From: Synechococcus sp. CS-1328 | Lineage (GTDB): Bacteria; Cyanobacteriota; Cyanobacteriia; PCC-6307; Cyanobiaceae | DNA length: 64,000 bases | Assembly: GCF_025128095.1 (NCBI RefSeq) | Contig: NZ_JAHLYT010000048.1 | Coordinates: 1 to 64,000, forward strand | Reading direction: 5' to 3' | Shown here: in pieces, positions 55,460 through 64,000 of the stretch | Layout: each line of letters begins with the position of its first letter | Position numbering within the stretch: position 1 is the first letter of the stretch | Notes under the pieces: model-generated | Seen by the model: only the letters and a program-made list of their open reading frames with translations | Database searches by the model: none | Told to the model about the DNA's origin: nothing | Program-made: the position numbers and the translations under genes

Positions 55460-55690
55460 ATGAGCCTGAACCGCACCGCCAAGGGCATCGTGCTTGTTCC
55501 CACCCTGCTGCTGGGCGGGGCCTTTCTGGCGGCAGGGGTCTGGCTGGATGGGCCTGCGGCGGCCAACCGCGGTCTGGCCCTCAGCCTGGGAGGGGTGCTG
55601 ATCGGGGCCGGGCTGCTGGCCCAGCTTCTGCCGGAACAGTCTCCGGAATCGGAGCAGCCCTGCGAAACCGAGAGCCCTGGGGATCCCTGA
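55460..55690 (+). CDS. Small two-span membrane protein
   Basis: 76 residues with two hydrophobic spans (about 9-27 and 36-57) joined by a short Gly/Asp/Ala turn, then an acidic Glu/Ser/Pro tail. A hairpin in the membrane is likely. Function is unknown. It follows the SNase-like gene on the same strand and is convergent with the Tic22-like gene. Confidence 0.65.
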   Translation: MSLNRTAKGIVLVPTLLLGGAFLAAGVWLDGPAAANRGLALSLGGVLIGAGLLAQLLPEQSPESEQPCETESPGDP

Positions 55691-55729
55691 CGGATCCCAG
55701 GGTTCCCTGCCGGCGTCAGGCTGTGGGGG

Positions 55730-56494
55730 TCACTTGCTGCCAGGAGCCGCGGCGTTGCGCTTCTGCTCTTCCACCAGCCTGAAGTACTCGCGGGTGGGGA
55801 AGAACACGTAGGAGTCGTCCTTGGCCTTGATGATCTCCCGCATCACAGCGGTCATGTCGGCGGCCTGGATCTGGAGCTTTGCCTTGTCGGGCACACCCGT
55901 CAGAGCCTTCTGGAGATCCGCGTAGCTGAGGAAGAACACACCCCGCGGACCCTCGGGTGTTTTCACCGTGAGGAATGGCTTGGTGAAGAACACGGGGATG
56001 CTGAGGCCCTCATTGATCTCCTTCTCGGCCATCCCCTGCTGTTTGAGAATCTGAACGGCCTGCTGGCGATCGACGTCGGCGGGGATCACCGGTGCGATCA
56101 GCGTGCGGCCGTCCTTCACCTCCTTGCTCAGGGCGGTGATCTTCTCATTGGCCACATTCATGGGCAGGGCCACCACCCGCGCCTTGATCGATGGATTGGC
56201 CTTGCTGAAATCCGCCAGAGCCTGGTCGGCCTTGGCCCGCTCCAGATACATCGGCAGGATCAGGGTCTTCTCCCGAGGGATCGGCAGAGGTGCGCCCTTC
56301 TCGTTGGTGAGGATGAACACCGGCACCACCGCCAGCTTCTTCACCGCCTGCGCTTCGGGGATGGCCTGGGCTGGGATCGGGGCCGTCAGAGCCAGGCCAC
56401 CGGTTGCCGCGATCAGGGCGGTCTGAAGGCCCAGGGCCAGACCGGCAAAGCGGCGCCGCACCAATGGGCGCAGCCTGGGGCGATCGATGCTCAT
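55730..56494 (-). CDS. Tic22-like protein
   Basis: 254-residue exported protein of the Tic22 family, known from plastid import and, in cyanobacteria, from the periplasm/thylakoid space. The ATG at 56494 gives a long basic start, then a hydrophobic signal cleaved near P-A-Q-A (about residue 43). The mature domain has V-P-V-F-I-L-T-N-E-K-G, I-P-V-F-F-T-K-P-F and V-F-F-L-S-Y-A-D-L repeats typical of the fold. A role in outer-membrane protein handling has been proposed for cyanobacterial Tic22; the precise role here is unknown. Confidence 0.88.
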   Translation of the reverse strand: MSIDRPRLRPLVRRRFAGLALGLQTALIAATGGLALTAPIPAQAIPEAQAVKKLAVVPVFILTNEKGAPLPIPREKTLILPMYLERAKADQALADFSKANPSIKARVVALPMNVANEKITALSKEVKDGRTLIAPVIPADVDRQQAVQILKQQGMAEKEINEGLSIPVFFTKPFLTVKTPEGPRGVFFLSYADLQKALTGVPDKAKLQIQAADMTAVMREIIKAKDDSYVFFPTREYFRLVEEQKRNAAAPGSK

Positions 56495-56625
56495 GACAGC
56501 CAGCCAGTGCAAAGAAACACCCTAAGCACGGCGGCCCGGCCAACCCCCATGCCACTGGACGGTAACGGTCATGACCACCGCTGCGGATTCATGGTCAGAG
56601 TTGGCTCAGCAGCCCGTGGCCGCAG

Positions 56626-59112
56626 ATGACGTGTTCCGAGAGCCTGGTGGTGCCCTTCGAGCAGGTGGGCATCGAGGCGATTGCTCAGGTGGGCGGCAAG
56701 AACGCCTCCCTCGGCGAAATGATCCGCCAGCTCGGCCCCCGCGGGGTGAAGGTGCCGGGCGGCTTCGCGATCACCGCCGCGGCCTACCGCCACGTTCTGG
56801 CCTCCAACGGACTCAGCGCTCCACTGGCCGCGCTGCTGGGGGGGCTTGACGCCAACGACCTTGCGGCACTGCAGGCCGCCGGCAAGGCAGCGCGGCAGCT
56901 GCTGCTGGCCGCCACCCTGCCGGCCGATCTGTGCGAGGCGATCGCGGCGGCCTACCGGGCCCTGGCTGGTGATCAGGGGCCTGTGGCCGTGGCCGTGCGC
57001 TCCAGTGCCACCGCCGAAGACCTGCCGGATGCCAGCTTCGCCGGTCAGCAGGAGACCTATCTCCACATCGAGGGGGAGGCGGCCCTGCTGGAGGCCTGCC
57101 GCCACTGCTACGCCTCCCTGTTCACCGATCGGGCGATCTCCTACCGCCAGCTCAATGGCTTCGATCACCTGGAGGTGGCCCTCTCGATCGGCGTGCAGCG
57201 CATGGTGCGCTCCGATCTGGCCTGTTCGGGGGTGATGTTCAGCATCGACACCGAGACCGGCTTCAAGGACGCGGTGCTGCTCACCGCCGCCTATGGCCTC
57301 GGCGAGAACGTGGTGCAGGGGGCCGTCAATCCAGACGAGTACCTGATCTTCAAGCCCACCCTGGAGCAGGGGTTCGCGCCGATCCTGAGCAAGCGGCTCG
57401 GCAGCAAGGCGATCCGGATGGTCTATGGCCAGGGCGGTGAGACGGTGCGGAATGTCGACGTGCCGGCAGCCGAGCGGGATCGCTTTGCCCTTACCGATGC
57501 CGAGGTGCTGACCCTGAGCCGCTGGGCGGTGGTGATCGAGCGCCACTACAGCGAGCGGCGCGGCACTCCCACGCCGATGGACATTGAATGGGCCAAGGAC
57601 GGCCTCAGCGGCGAGCTGTTCATCCTCCAGGCCCGGCCTGAAACCGTGCAGTCCCACCGTCAGGAGGCGGTGCTGCGCAGCTGGCATCTGGCGCCCCATC
57701 AGGCTGAGCAGATCTGCCGCGGTCGGGCGATCGGCTCCTCCGTGAGCAGTGGCCGGGCCCGGGTGATCCGTGATCCCTCCGAGATCGATCGCTTCGAGCA
57801 GGGGGATCTGCTCGTGACCGAGCGCACCGACCCCGACTGGGAACCGATCCTGAAGCGGGCCAGCGGCGTGGTGACTGACCAGGGCGGCCGCACCTGCCAC
57901 GCGGCAATCATTGCCCGGGAGATGGGGATCACGGCGATCGTGGGAACGGGAGACGGCACGACCCGTATCGCCGATGGGGAGGCGATCACGATCAGCTGCT
58001 GTGAGGGGGATGTGGGGCATGTCTACCGCGGCAGCCTGCCCTTCCACGTGGATGAGCAGGCCCTGGGGCATCTGCCGGCCACCGACACCGCGATCCTGAT
58101 GAACGTGGGCAATCCCGAGGAGGCCTTCAACCTGGCGGCGATTCCCTGCGATGGCGTTGGCCTGGCCCGGCTGGAATTCATCATCGCCAATCACATCAAG
58201 GTCCATCCGCTGGCCCTGCTGCAGCCGGATCAGGTGAGCGATCCGGTCGAGCGGCAGGCGATCGCCCGGCTGACGCGCGGCTACGCCCATCCGGCCGACT
58301 ACTACGTCGATCTGCTGGCCCAGGGCATGGGGCGGATCGCGGCCGCCTTCTTCCCCAGGCCGGTGATCCTGCGCTTCTCCGATTTCAAGAGCAATGAATA
58401 TGCGCGCCTGCTGGGGGGCTCGGCCTTCGAGCCCGTGGAGGAGAACCCGATGCTGGGCTGGCGCGGCGCCTCCCGCTACTGCAGCCCCGTGTTCCGGGAG
58501 GCCTTTGCCCTGGAGTGCACGGCCCTCAAGGCGGTGCGCGAGGGGATGGGTCTCACCAACGTGATTCCGATGATTCCCTTCTGCCGCACACCGGAGGAGG
58601 GGGATCGGGTGCTGGCGGAAATGGCCCGTTCCGGCCTGGTGCGCGGCGAGGGTGGTCTGCAGGTGTATGTGATGTGCGAACTGCCCAGCAATGTGATCGC
58701 CGCCGAGGCCTTCGCCGAGCGGTTTGATGGCTTCTCGATCGGCTCCAACGACCTCACCCAGCTCACTCTGGGCCTGGATCGCGATTCCGCCCTCGTGGCC
58801 GATCTGTTCGACGAACGCCATCCCGCCGTGATGGCGATGATCCGCCTGGCGATCCAGACCGCCCGGCGCTGCGGCCGCAAGATCGGCATCTGCGGTCAGG
58901 CCCCGAGCGATTACCCCGAATTCGCCCGTTTCCTGGTGGACGAAGGCATCGATTCGATCAGCCTCAATCCCGATGCCGTGATCGCCACCCGCATCCGGGT
59001 GGCGGAGATGGAACGCCAGCTGGCGGATGCCGCTGCAGGGGCACGGTCTTCAGGTGCTCCGTCTGCAGGTGCACCGTCAGCAGCGGCACCGTCTACAGCG
59101 GCACTGTCCTGA
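56626..59112 (+). CDS. ppsA: Phosphoenolpyruvate synthase
   Basis: Makes phosphoenolpyruvate from pyruvate and ATP, feeding gluconeogenesis. The 828-residue protein has an ATP-grasp domain (G-G-K-N-A-S-L-G-E-M near 23; R-S-S-A-T-A-E-D near 125), the phospho-His in G-R-T-C-H-A-A near 424, and the TIM-barrel PEP domain ending with C-G-Q-A-P-S-D. The last ~22 residues are an Ala/Ser/Gly/Pro repeat encoded by 15-base tandem units. The 5'-nucleotidase-like gene follows 33 bases later. Confidence 0.95.
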   Translation: MTCSESLVVPFEQVGIEAIAQVGGKNASLGEMIRQLGPRGVKVPGGFAITAAAYRHVLASNGLSAPLAALLGGLDANDLAALQAAGKAARQLLLAATLPADLCEAIAAAYRALAGDQGPVAVAVRSSATAEDLPDASFAGQQETYLHIEGEAALLEACRHCYASLFTDRAISYRQLNGFDHLEVALSIGVQRMVRSDLACSGVMFSIDTETGFKDAVLLTAAYGLGENVVQGAVNPDEYLIFKPTLEQGFAPILSKRLGSKAIRMVYGQGGETVRNVDVPAAERDRFALTDAEVLTLSRWAVVIERHYSERRGTPTPMDIEWAKDGLSGELFILQARPETVQSHRQEAVLRSWHLAPHQAEQICRGRAIGSSVSSGRARVIRDPSEIDRFEQGDLLVTERTDPDWEPILKRASGVVTDQGGRTCHAAIIAREMGITAIVGTGDGTTRIADGEAITISCCEGDVGHVYRGSLPFHVDEQALGHLPATDTAILMNVGNPEEAFNLAAIPCDGVGLARLEFIIANHIKVHPLALLQPDQVSDPVERQAIARLTRGYAHPADYYVDLLAQGMGRIAAAFFPRPVILRFSDFKSNEYARLLGGSAFEPVEENPMLGWRGASRYCSPVFREAFALECTALKAVREGMGLTNVIPMIPFCRTPEEGDRVLAEMARSGLVRGEGGLQVYVMCELPSNVIAAEAFAERFDGFSIGSNDLTQLTLGLDRDSALVADLFDERHPAVMAMIRLAIQTARRCGRKIGICGQAPSDYPEFARFLVDEGIDSISLNPDAVIATRIRVAEMERQLADAAAGARSSGAPSAGAPSAAAPSTAALS
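59041..59110 (+). repeat. 15-base tandem repeat at ppsA 3' end
   Basis: Four 15-base units (59041-59055, 59056-59070, 59071-59085, 59086-59100) plus a partial fifth share GCACCGTCTNCAGNG. They encode a five-residue A-P-S-A-G-like repeat in frame, so length changes would not disturb the reading frame. Confidence 0.85.
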
Positions 59113-59145
59113 TCCCGGCACGCCCTCAGCTTCTTGCGATTGCTC

Positions 59146-60855
59146 ATGTTGACCAATCCGCCGCTGGATGCCGGGAAGATCCGCCCGTCTCACCCCTGGC
59201 GATCGGGTGCTGGCCTGCGGGCCGTCGGGGGGCTGCTGGCAATGGGCGCCCTGCTGCTGGCGGTGTTCGCTCCGGCGATGGCGCGGGCCGAGCGGATCGA
59301 GCTGCAGCTGGTGCAGCTCAACGACGTCTACGAGATCACGCCGATCCCCGGCGGCGGCGGTGACCTGGCCCAGGTGGCGGGGCTGGTGCGGCAGTTGCGG
59401 GCCCGCAATCCCCGCACCCTGGTGCTGCTGGCGGGCGATTTCCTCAGCCCCTCGGCCGTGGGCACCGCGGTGGTGGAGGGTCGCCGCCTTGATGGTCGCC
59501 AGATGGTGGCGGTGCTGAATGCGCTCGGGCTGGATCAGGCCACCTTCGGCAACCACGAATTCGACCTGGCCGAGGGGCCCTTTCGTGACCGTCTGCGGGA
59601 GGCTCGTTTCGGCTGGATCTCCAGCAATGTCAACGACACGGCGGGTCGCTCGTTCCCCGGCGTGGTGCGTCAACGGCTGATCGAGCTGCGTGGGTCCGGT
59701 GGCGCATCCCTGCGCCTGGGGCTGTTGGGGGTGACCCTGCCCAGCAATCCGGCTGCCTACGTGCGCTACAGCGATGCTGTTGCCAGCGCCACCTCCCAGG
59801 CCCAGGGGCTGCGGCAGCAGGGGGCCGATGTTGTTGTGGCTCTCACCCACCAGGCCCTGGCCCAGGATCAGCAGCTGGCCAGCTCGGCGGCGCCGATTGA
59901 CCTGATCCTCGGCGGCCATGAGCACGAGAATCTGCTGCAGCTGCGCTTCCGCAACCCTGCCGTTCAGGGTTCGGCCGCTGAGCTGACGGCCGCTGGTGGG
60001 CCCGCCGCCGCCCCGGCGCTTCCGCCTCCGGGATGCCGGCCGGCCGGAGTGCCGATCGCCAAGGCGGATGCCAATGCCCGCACGGTCTGGCTCCATACCC
60101 TGGCCTACGTCACAGTCAGCCGCTGCCTGGAGATCGAGTCCAGCCTGCTGCCCGTCGATGGGCGCTGGCCGAGTGATCCTGCCGTGGCGCGGCAGGCCGA
60201 TCACTGGCTTCAGAAGGCTGAAGCGGCCTTCCGTCGCCAGGGGCTGGAGCCCGAACGGGTGATCGGCATCAGTGGCGTGCTGCTCGACGGCCGCGACGGC
60301 CCGGTGCGTTCCGGCTCCACCACCCTCACCCGCCTGATCACGGCAGCCATGCGCGCCGCCGATCCCGCCAGTGCGGCGGCGCTTCTCAATGCCGGCGCGA
60401 TCCGCCTCGATGACGTGCTTCCCCCTGGCCCGATCCGGGAGATGGAGGTGATCCGGGCGCTGCCCTTCGGCGGTGGTCTGAGCCGCGTTGACCTCGACGG
60501 TGGCCTGCTGCAGCGGGTGCTGGAGGTGGGGGTGACCAATCGCGGCAGCGGCGGCTACCTGCAGGTGGATGGTGCCGCCCTGGGGGTGGATGGCCGCTGG
60601 TGGCTCGATGGCGAGCCGCTCGATCCAGGCCGGCGTTACCGGGTTGTGCTGCCCGATTTTCTGCTCACCGGCCAGGAGGTGAATCTGGGCTTTCTGCGGC
60701 AGGGGGCCGCTGGGGTGGAGGTGATCGGTCCGGCCGGAGATCTGCGCCAGGCCGTGATTCGCTGGCTGCGGGAGCATCCTCCGGGCGCTGATCAGTCGGG
60801 CGCTGATCAGCTGGGTGTTGATCGGTCGGGCGCAAATCAGCCGGGGGCTGGCTGA
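59146..60855 (+). CDS. 5'-nucleotidase/metallophosphatase-like secreted protein
   Basis: 569 residues from the ATG at 59146. A signal peptide with a long n-region is cleaved near A-R-A. The metallophosphatase domain has L-N-D-V-Y (the usual N-D-x-H with Tyr at the His position), G-D-F-L, G-N-H-E-F-D, a T-H-Q block and G-G-H-E-H. The C-terminal 5'-nucleotidase domain has N-A-G-A-I-R and the late aromatic substrate region. The first metal-site change may reduce activity. Extracellular phosphate scavenging from nucleotides is likely. A pentapeptide repeat (G-A-D-Q-S) ends the protein. Confidence 0.85.
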   Translation: MLTNPPLDAGKIRPSHPWRSGAGLRAVGGLLAMGALLLAVFAPAMARAERIELQLVQLNDVYEITPIPGGGGDLAQVAGLVRQLRARNPRTLVLLAGDFLSPSAVGTAVVEGRRLDGRQMVAVLNALGLDQATFGNHEFDLAEGPFRDRLREARFGWISSNVNDTAGRSFPGVVRQRLIELRGSGGASLRLGLLGVTLPSNPAAYVRYSDAVASATSQAQGLRQQGADVVVALTHQALAQDQQLASSAAPIDLILGGHEHENLLQLRFRNPAVQGSAAELTAAGGPAAAPALPPPGCRPAGVPIAKADANARTVWLHTLAYVTVSRCLEIESSLLPVDGRWPSDPAVARQADHWLQKAEAAFRRQGLEPERVIGISGVLLDGRDGPVRSGSTTLTRLITAAMRAADPASAAALLNAGAIRLDDVLPPGPIREMEVIRALPFGGGLSRVDLDGGLLQRVLEVGVTNRGSGGYLQVDGAALGVDGRWWLDGEPLDPGRRYRVVLPDFLLTGQEVNLGFLRQGAAGVEVIGPAGDLRQAVIRWLREHPPGADQSGADQLGVDRSGANQPGAG

Positions 60856-61658
60856 TGTGGATGTCCAGGGGCGGTGCCTCCACCAGTTGCACGGTGGTGG
60901 AGGCGATCTGAACCCGGCCGTCCGGCCGGTTCACCGCATCCAGCAGCAGTGTGTAGAGGAGGTCCTTGGTGGAGCGGCGGCGCTTGACGTTCACCACATA
61001 GCGGAGCGTGACTTCCATCCAGTTGTCGGTGAGCACCAGGGTTACCTGGGGCTCAAGGGTGTCGTTCTCCAGCAGGTATTTGCGCACCATTCCGCTCCAG
61101 GCGATGCGGGCGGAGGTGGTGAGGGCGTCGCCGTCCACCTCGGAACCCACCTCCTCGAGCAATCGGCGGGCTTCCTGGTGATCGCTGCCGTATTTCACGG
61201 GCAGGCGGAGCTCGTCCCAGAGAAAGGGGAAGTCGCCGGAATAGTTGAACACCGGCGACTTGAACACGAAGCGGTTGGCGATCCGCACGATCCGGCCGGT
61301 GTAGAGGTCGGAGGCCACCCATCCCCTCAGCTCCATCAAGGTGGTGCGCAGGATGCCGATGTCGATCCCATCGCCTTTGATGCCGCCCAGCTGCACGCGA
61401 TCCCCCGGTTTGTAGAAGCCGCCGAAGGAGATGGCGATCCAGCCGGTCCTTGAAATTCAGGGACAAAAAGACGATCCCCACGGCGTAGCCGCTCAGACTC
61501 ACAAGTTTGCGGTCCTAGGAGCGGCTGTCCGGGGCGTCGAGCCGGCGGATCAGGGATCCCTGGGTGAGCCACACCATCAGGATCAGGGCGCCGAGGCCCA
61601 GCAGCTCAGAGGCCAGCTTGGCCACCAAGGGATCGTTCAACCAGCCGGAGGAAGGCAC
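60665..61658 (-). pseudogene. Broken MscS-family mechanosensitive channel gene
   Basis: Pieces of one MscS-like protein lie in two frames. From a GTG at 61658, S-G-W-L-N-D-P then a membrane span (L-G-L-G-A-L-I-L-M-V-W-L) run to a TAG at 61515-61517. In the same frame the homology continues (R-K-L-V-S-L-S-G-Y-A-V-G). Near 61440 the frame shifts by one base to W-I-A-I-S-F-G-G-F-Y and G-D-R-V-Q-L-G-G-I-K-G-D. The C-terminal part (61396-60665, 243 codons, GTG start) is open but lacks membrane spans. Two lesions within about 80 bases suggest decay; sequencing error is the alternative. The 3' end overlaps the nucleotidase gene by 191 bases. Confidence 0.62.
60783..60842 (+). repeat. 15-base tandem repeat in overlapping gene ends
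   Basis: Four 15-base units (60783-60797, 60798-60812, 60813-60827, 60828-60842) of the type GGGCGCTGATCAGTC. On the plus strand they code for G-A-D-Q-S-like units at the end of the nucleotidase-like protein. On the minus strand they give P-T-D-Q-x units in the MscS remnant. Confidence 0.85.
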
Positions 61659-62164
61659 TGGGGGAACCTCAGCCCCTGCGCAAGGGCAATGGGTGATCCA
61701 GCCGCTTCGGCAGTTTTGAACTGGGCAGTGCTGAATTCGGCCCTGTTGAACTTGGCCAAGTTGAATTAGGCCGCCTCAATGTCGGTCGGGGTGATGTCGG
61801 CCGCGGCATTGGGCCGGGGGGTTCATCGAACTGCCGCAGCCAGCCAGCCAGCCAGTGGCCCCGGAACCGCTGGCGTGCAGGGGCATAGGGGCAGCGGGGC
61901 GCAGCACAAGGCCGGAACTCAGGCCTGCTGGAGCTGCAGGGGAGATGGCGGTTCTGCCCTCCACAGCCTCCAGACCAGCAGGGCGTGGGCGCCACCCCGC
62001 AGGGCCGAGAGCACCGCCAGAGCAAGGCAGAGAGGGCAGTGGGTGAGACCCATGGCGGAGTCTGAAGCCGTTGGGCTCAATGGTCATCTCCACCCTGGCA
62101 TTGATCGGGGTCCGGCGCCGGACTCGCCCTTTGCATTGCAACAGCGCCAGGCTGCGGCCACCGC
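61659..62164. other. Poorly coding intergenic region
   Basis: About 500 bases with repeats (TTGAA-type units around 61716-61770; CAGC/CCAGC runs at 61834-61856) and no confident gene. One possible small minus-strand frame is listed separately (61919-62053). The region may be decayed sequence upstream of the broken MscS gene. Confidence 0.4.
61919..62053 (-). CDS. Possible small membrane peptide
   Basis: 44 codons from the ATG at 62053, beginning M-G-L-T-H-C-P-L-C-L-A-L-A-V-L, with a hydrophobic N-terminal half and a C-x-x-C pair. No conserved family was recognised and the surroundings look non-coding, so it is a weak candidate. Confidence 0.25.
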   Translation of the reverse strand: MGLTHCPLCLALAVLSALRGGAHALLVWRLWRAEPPSPLQLQQA

Positions 62165-62202
62165 GCAGCACCACCGATCTGCAGCCCGATCGGTGGTGCT
62201 GC
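62165..62202. promoter_or_regulatory. Perfect 15-base inverted repeat upstream of the oxidoreductase gene
   Basis: GCAGCACCACCGATC (62165-62179) and its exact reverse complement GATCGGTGGTGCTGC (62188-62202) are separated by 8 bases. It ends 33 bases before the GTG of the FAD oxidoreductase. No T-run follows on either strand, so an operator or RNA hairpin in the leader is as likely as termination. Confidence 0.6.
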
Positions 62203-62235
62203 CCTACAAGGGTGGAAGACCGTGGATCGTCTGCC

Positions 62236-63987
62236 GTGCTGCGCCTGAGTCAGCTGAAGCTGCCGCTGGATCACAGCGAGGCCGACCTGCAGCTGGCGAT
62301 CTGCCGGCGCCTGCGGATTCCGCCGGGCCAGCTGCTGCAGCACCGCCTGGTGAAGCGCAGCGTCGATGCCCGGCGCCGCTCCGCGATTGCGCTGGTCTAC
62401 AGCCTGGATCTGGTCCTGGACCTGGATGCGCGGGCCGAACAACGGCTGCTGCAGCGCTTTGGCGGCGATCCCCATCTGCGTGCCACTCCTGACACCACCT
62501 ATCGCTTCCCGGTGGTGTCGCTGCTGCCGGAGCGGGCCGAGTCCGGCGTGGCAGATCCTGAGGTGCCGGCGCAGGGACCGCGCCCGCTGGTGGTGGGAGC
62601 CGGCCCCTGCGGTTTTTTCGCAGCTCTGCTGCTGGCCCAGATGGGCCTGCGGCCGCTGTTGCTCGAGCGGGGTCGGCCGGTGAAGCAGCGCACGGCCGAC
62701 ACCTTCGGCTTCTGGCGGGGGCAGCGCCCCTTCGAGCCTGAGTCGAATGCCCAGTTCGGCGAGGGCGGAGCCGGCACCTTTTCCGACGGCAAGCTCTACA
62801 GCCAGGTGAGTGAACCGCAGGCTTACGTGCGCAAGGTGCTTGAGGAGCTGGTGGCCGCCGGCGCCAACCCCGAGATCCTCACGCTGCACCACCCCCACAT
62901 CGGCACCTTCAAGCTGGCCACGGTGGTGCGCGGCCTGCGGGCCCAGATCGAGGCACTGGGCGGTGAGGTGCGCTTCGAGGCGCGGGTGGAGGAGCTGCTG
63001 CTGGAGGGGGCCGAGCGGCGGGTGCGGGGGGTGCGGCTGGCCAGCGGCGAGACGATCGCCGCCGATCAGGTGGTGCTGGCTCTGGGCCACAGCGCCCGCG
63101 ATACCTTCACGGCCCTGCACCGGCAGGGGGTGGCGATGGCCCCCAAGCCCTTCGCGATCGGCCTGCGGATCGAACATCCCCAGCCCCTGATCGATCGGGC
63201 CCGCTGGGGCGAGGCTGCCGGCCATCCTCGGCTGGGGCCGGCGGAGTACAAGCTTGTGCACCACTGCACCGGGCCCACCACCACGGGCCGCAGCGTCTAC
63301 AGCTTCTGCATGTGTCCGGGGGGGCTGGTGGTGGGGGCCACCTCCGAGCCGGGGTGCGTGGTGACCAATGGCATGAGCCAGCATTCGCGCAATGAACGCA
63401 ACGCCAACAGCGGCCTGGTGGTGACCGTGGAGCCGGCTGATCTGGCTCCCTATGGCACCGGCCCCGATGATCCCCTGGCCGGGGTGGCCTTCCAGCGCCA
63501 CTGGGAGGAGCGGGCCTTCACGGCCGGTGGCGGCGACTACCGGGCGCCGGCCCAGTGGGTGGGGGATTTCCTGGCGGGGCAGACCAGCCGTGCGGCGCCG
63601 CAGCAGACGGGGCCTGGCGATCCCATCGCCTCCCCGCCGTCGGTGGCGGCCTCCTATCTGCCCGGCGTGCGGCTGGGATCGCTCGAGCCCTGTCTGCCGC
63701 CGGTGGTGCTGGACGCCTTGCGGGAGGCCCTGCCCGCCTTTGAGCGGCGACTGCCCGGCTACACGATGGCGGGTGCCCTGCTCACGGGCGTCGAGACCCG
63801 TACCTCCTCGCCGCTGCGCATTCCCCGCGATCCTGTCAGCCGCGAGAGCCTCAACACACCGGGTCTCTATCCGGCCGGGGAAGGGGCGGGGTATGCGGGC
63901 GGCATTCTCTCGGCCGCGATCGACGGCATCCAGGTGGCCGAGGCGGTGGCCCTCGCCCGGTTGTCGGGTCCGCCGGCCTCTGGCTGA
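62236..63987 (+). CDS. FAD-dependent oxidoreductase (COG2509-like)
   Basis: 583-residue protein from the GTG at 62236. The N-terminal ~100 residues (L-R-L-S-Q-L-K-L-P-L and K-R-S-V-D-A-R-R) form the small lead domain seen in this group. The Rossmann motif V-V-G-A-G-P-C-G-F-F lies near 120, and G-E-G-G-A-G-T-F-S-D-G-K-L near 177 is the family signature. The C-terminal G-L-Y-P-A-G-E-G-A-G-Y-A-G-G-I motif binds FAD. The family is widespread and its reaction unknown. The inverted repeat upstream may control it. Confidence 0.88.
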   Translation: MLRLSQLKLPLDHSEADLQLAICRRLRIPPGQLLQHRLVKRSVDARRRSAIALVYSLDLVLDLDARAEQRLLQRFGGDPHLRATPDTTYRFPVVSLLPERAESGVADPEVPAQGPRPLVVGAGPCGFFAALLLAQMGLRPLLLERGRPVKQRTADTFGFWRGQRPFEPESNAQFGEGGAGTFSDGKLYSQVSEPQAYVRKVLEELVAAGANPEILTLHHPHIGTFKLATVVRGLRAQIEALGGEVRFEARVEELLLEGAERRVRGVRLASGETIAADQVVLALGHSARDTFTALHRQGVAMAPKPFAIGLRIEHPQPLIDRARWGEAAGHPRLGPAEYKLVHHCTGPTTTGRSVYSFCMCPGGLVVGATSEPGCVVTNGMSQHSRNERNANSGLVVTVEPADLAPYGTGPDDPLAGVAFQRHWEERAFTAGGGDYRAPAQWVGDFLAGQTSRAAPQQTGPGDPIASPPSVAASYLPGVRLGSLEPCLPPVVLDALREALPAFERRLPGYTMAGALLTGVETRTSSPLRIPRDPVSRESLNTPGLYPAGEGAGYAGGILSAAIDGIQVAEAVALARLSGPPASG

Positions 63988-64000
63988 ACCTCAGCCCTGC

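Overview
The window is a GC-rich chromosomal segment from a unicellular cyanobacterium, most likely of the Cyanobium/Synechococcus (alpha-cyanobacterial) group. The evidence is a set of lineage-typical genes: Psb27, a high-light-inducible protein, a ferrochelatase with a chlorophyll-binding C-terminal tail, a Tic22-like protein, DUF2854/DUF3153/DUF1824 proteins, a primary SigA-type sigma factor and an OprB-like porin. Scattered HIP1 octamers (GCGATCGC, for example at 1739, 13994, 14733, 47516, 56938 and 58258) also fit. The genus is an inference from gene content and order. I saw no CRISPR array, no insertion sequence, no prophage block and no tRNA or rRNA gene.

Layout. Positions 1-6200 hold the end of a sulfate permease (cysW), an orphan Anbu proteasome-like peptidase, glutaminase, a small secreted protein, a sodium/glutamate symporter, a porin and an Hli protein. 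This first part looks the most accessory and could serve peptide, glutamine and glutamate use. Positions 6200-12700 hold carboxypeptidase Taq, a family I pyrophosphatase with intact active site, an L,D-transpeptidase, a ClC channel/antiporter and hemC. Positions 12799-18445 (minus strand) read as one run: sigA, a GT2-GtrA glycosyltransferase, a GT83/ArnT-like transferase, a PAP2 phosphatase and a DUF1824 protein, with overlapping stop/start codons in the last three. The sigA-priA intergenic region carries a convincing SRP RNA (ffs) core and, beside it, a second structured RNA candidate resembling 6S RNA with its own terminator.

Positions 19164-31458 carry housekeeping genes: priA, argB, ssb, cobK, cutA, a PfkB kinase, purA, psb27 and proS. 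Positions 31646-44154 carry a cyanobacterial DNA-binding-like protein, a second pyrophosphatase with an active-site Asp-to-Ala change, a ferredoxin/ArsC-like pair, lepB, a dihydroorotase-like protein lacking metal ligands, a two-domain histidine phosphatase, a CPBP protease, an FtsL-like candidate and ftsI. Positions 44255-55690 carry an EF-hand transaldolase, a cyclic-nucleotide-binding protein, a geranylgeranyl-reductase-like enzyme, frr, pyrH, cobO, an orphan tyrosine recombinase, hemH, an M23 peptidase and ilvB with a zinc-ribbon tail. The rest holds a Tic22-like gene, ppsA, a 5'-nucleotidase-like gene, a broken MscS-type channel gene and an FAD-dependent oxidoreductase.

I did not find a clearly new multi-gene system. 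The best leads are the paired pyrophosphatases (one apparently disabled), the adjacent small-RNA candidates next to sigA, the orphan Anbu peptidase beside glutamine/glutamate genes, the sigA-linked glycosyltransferase operon, and several unusual domain tails (SigA, IlvB, transaldolase).
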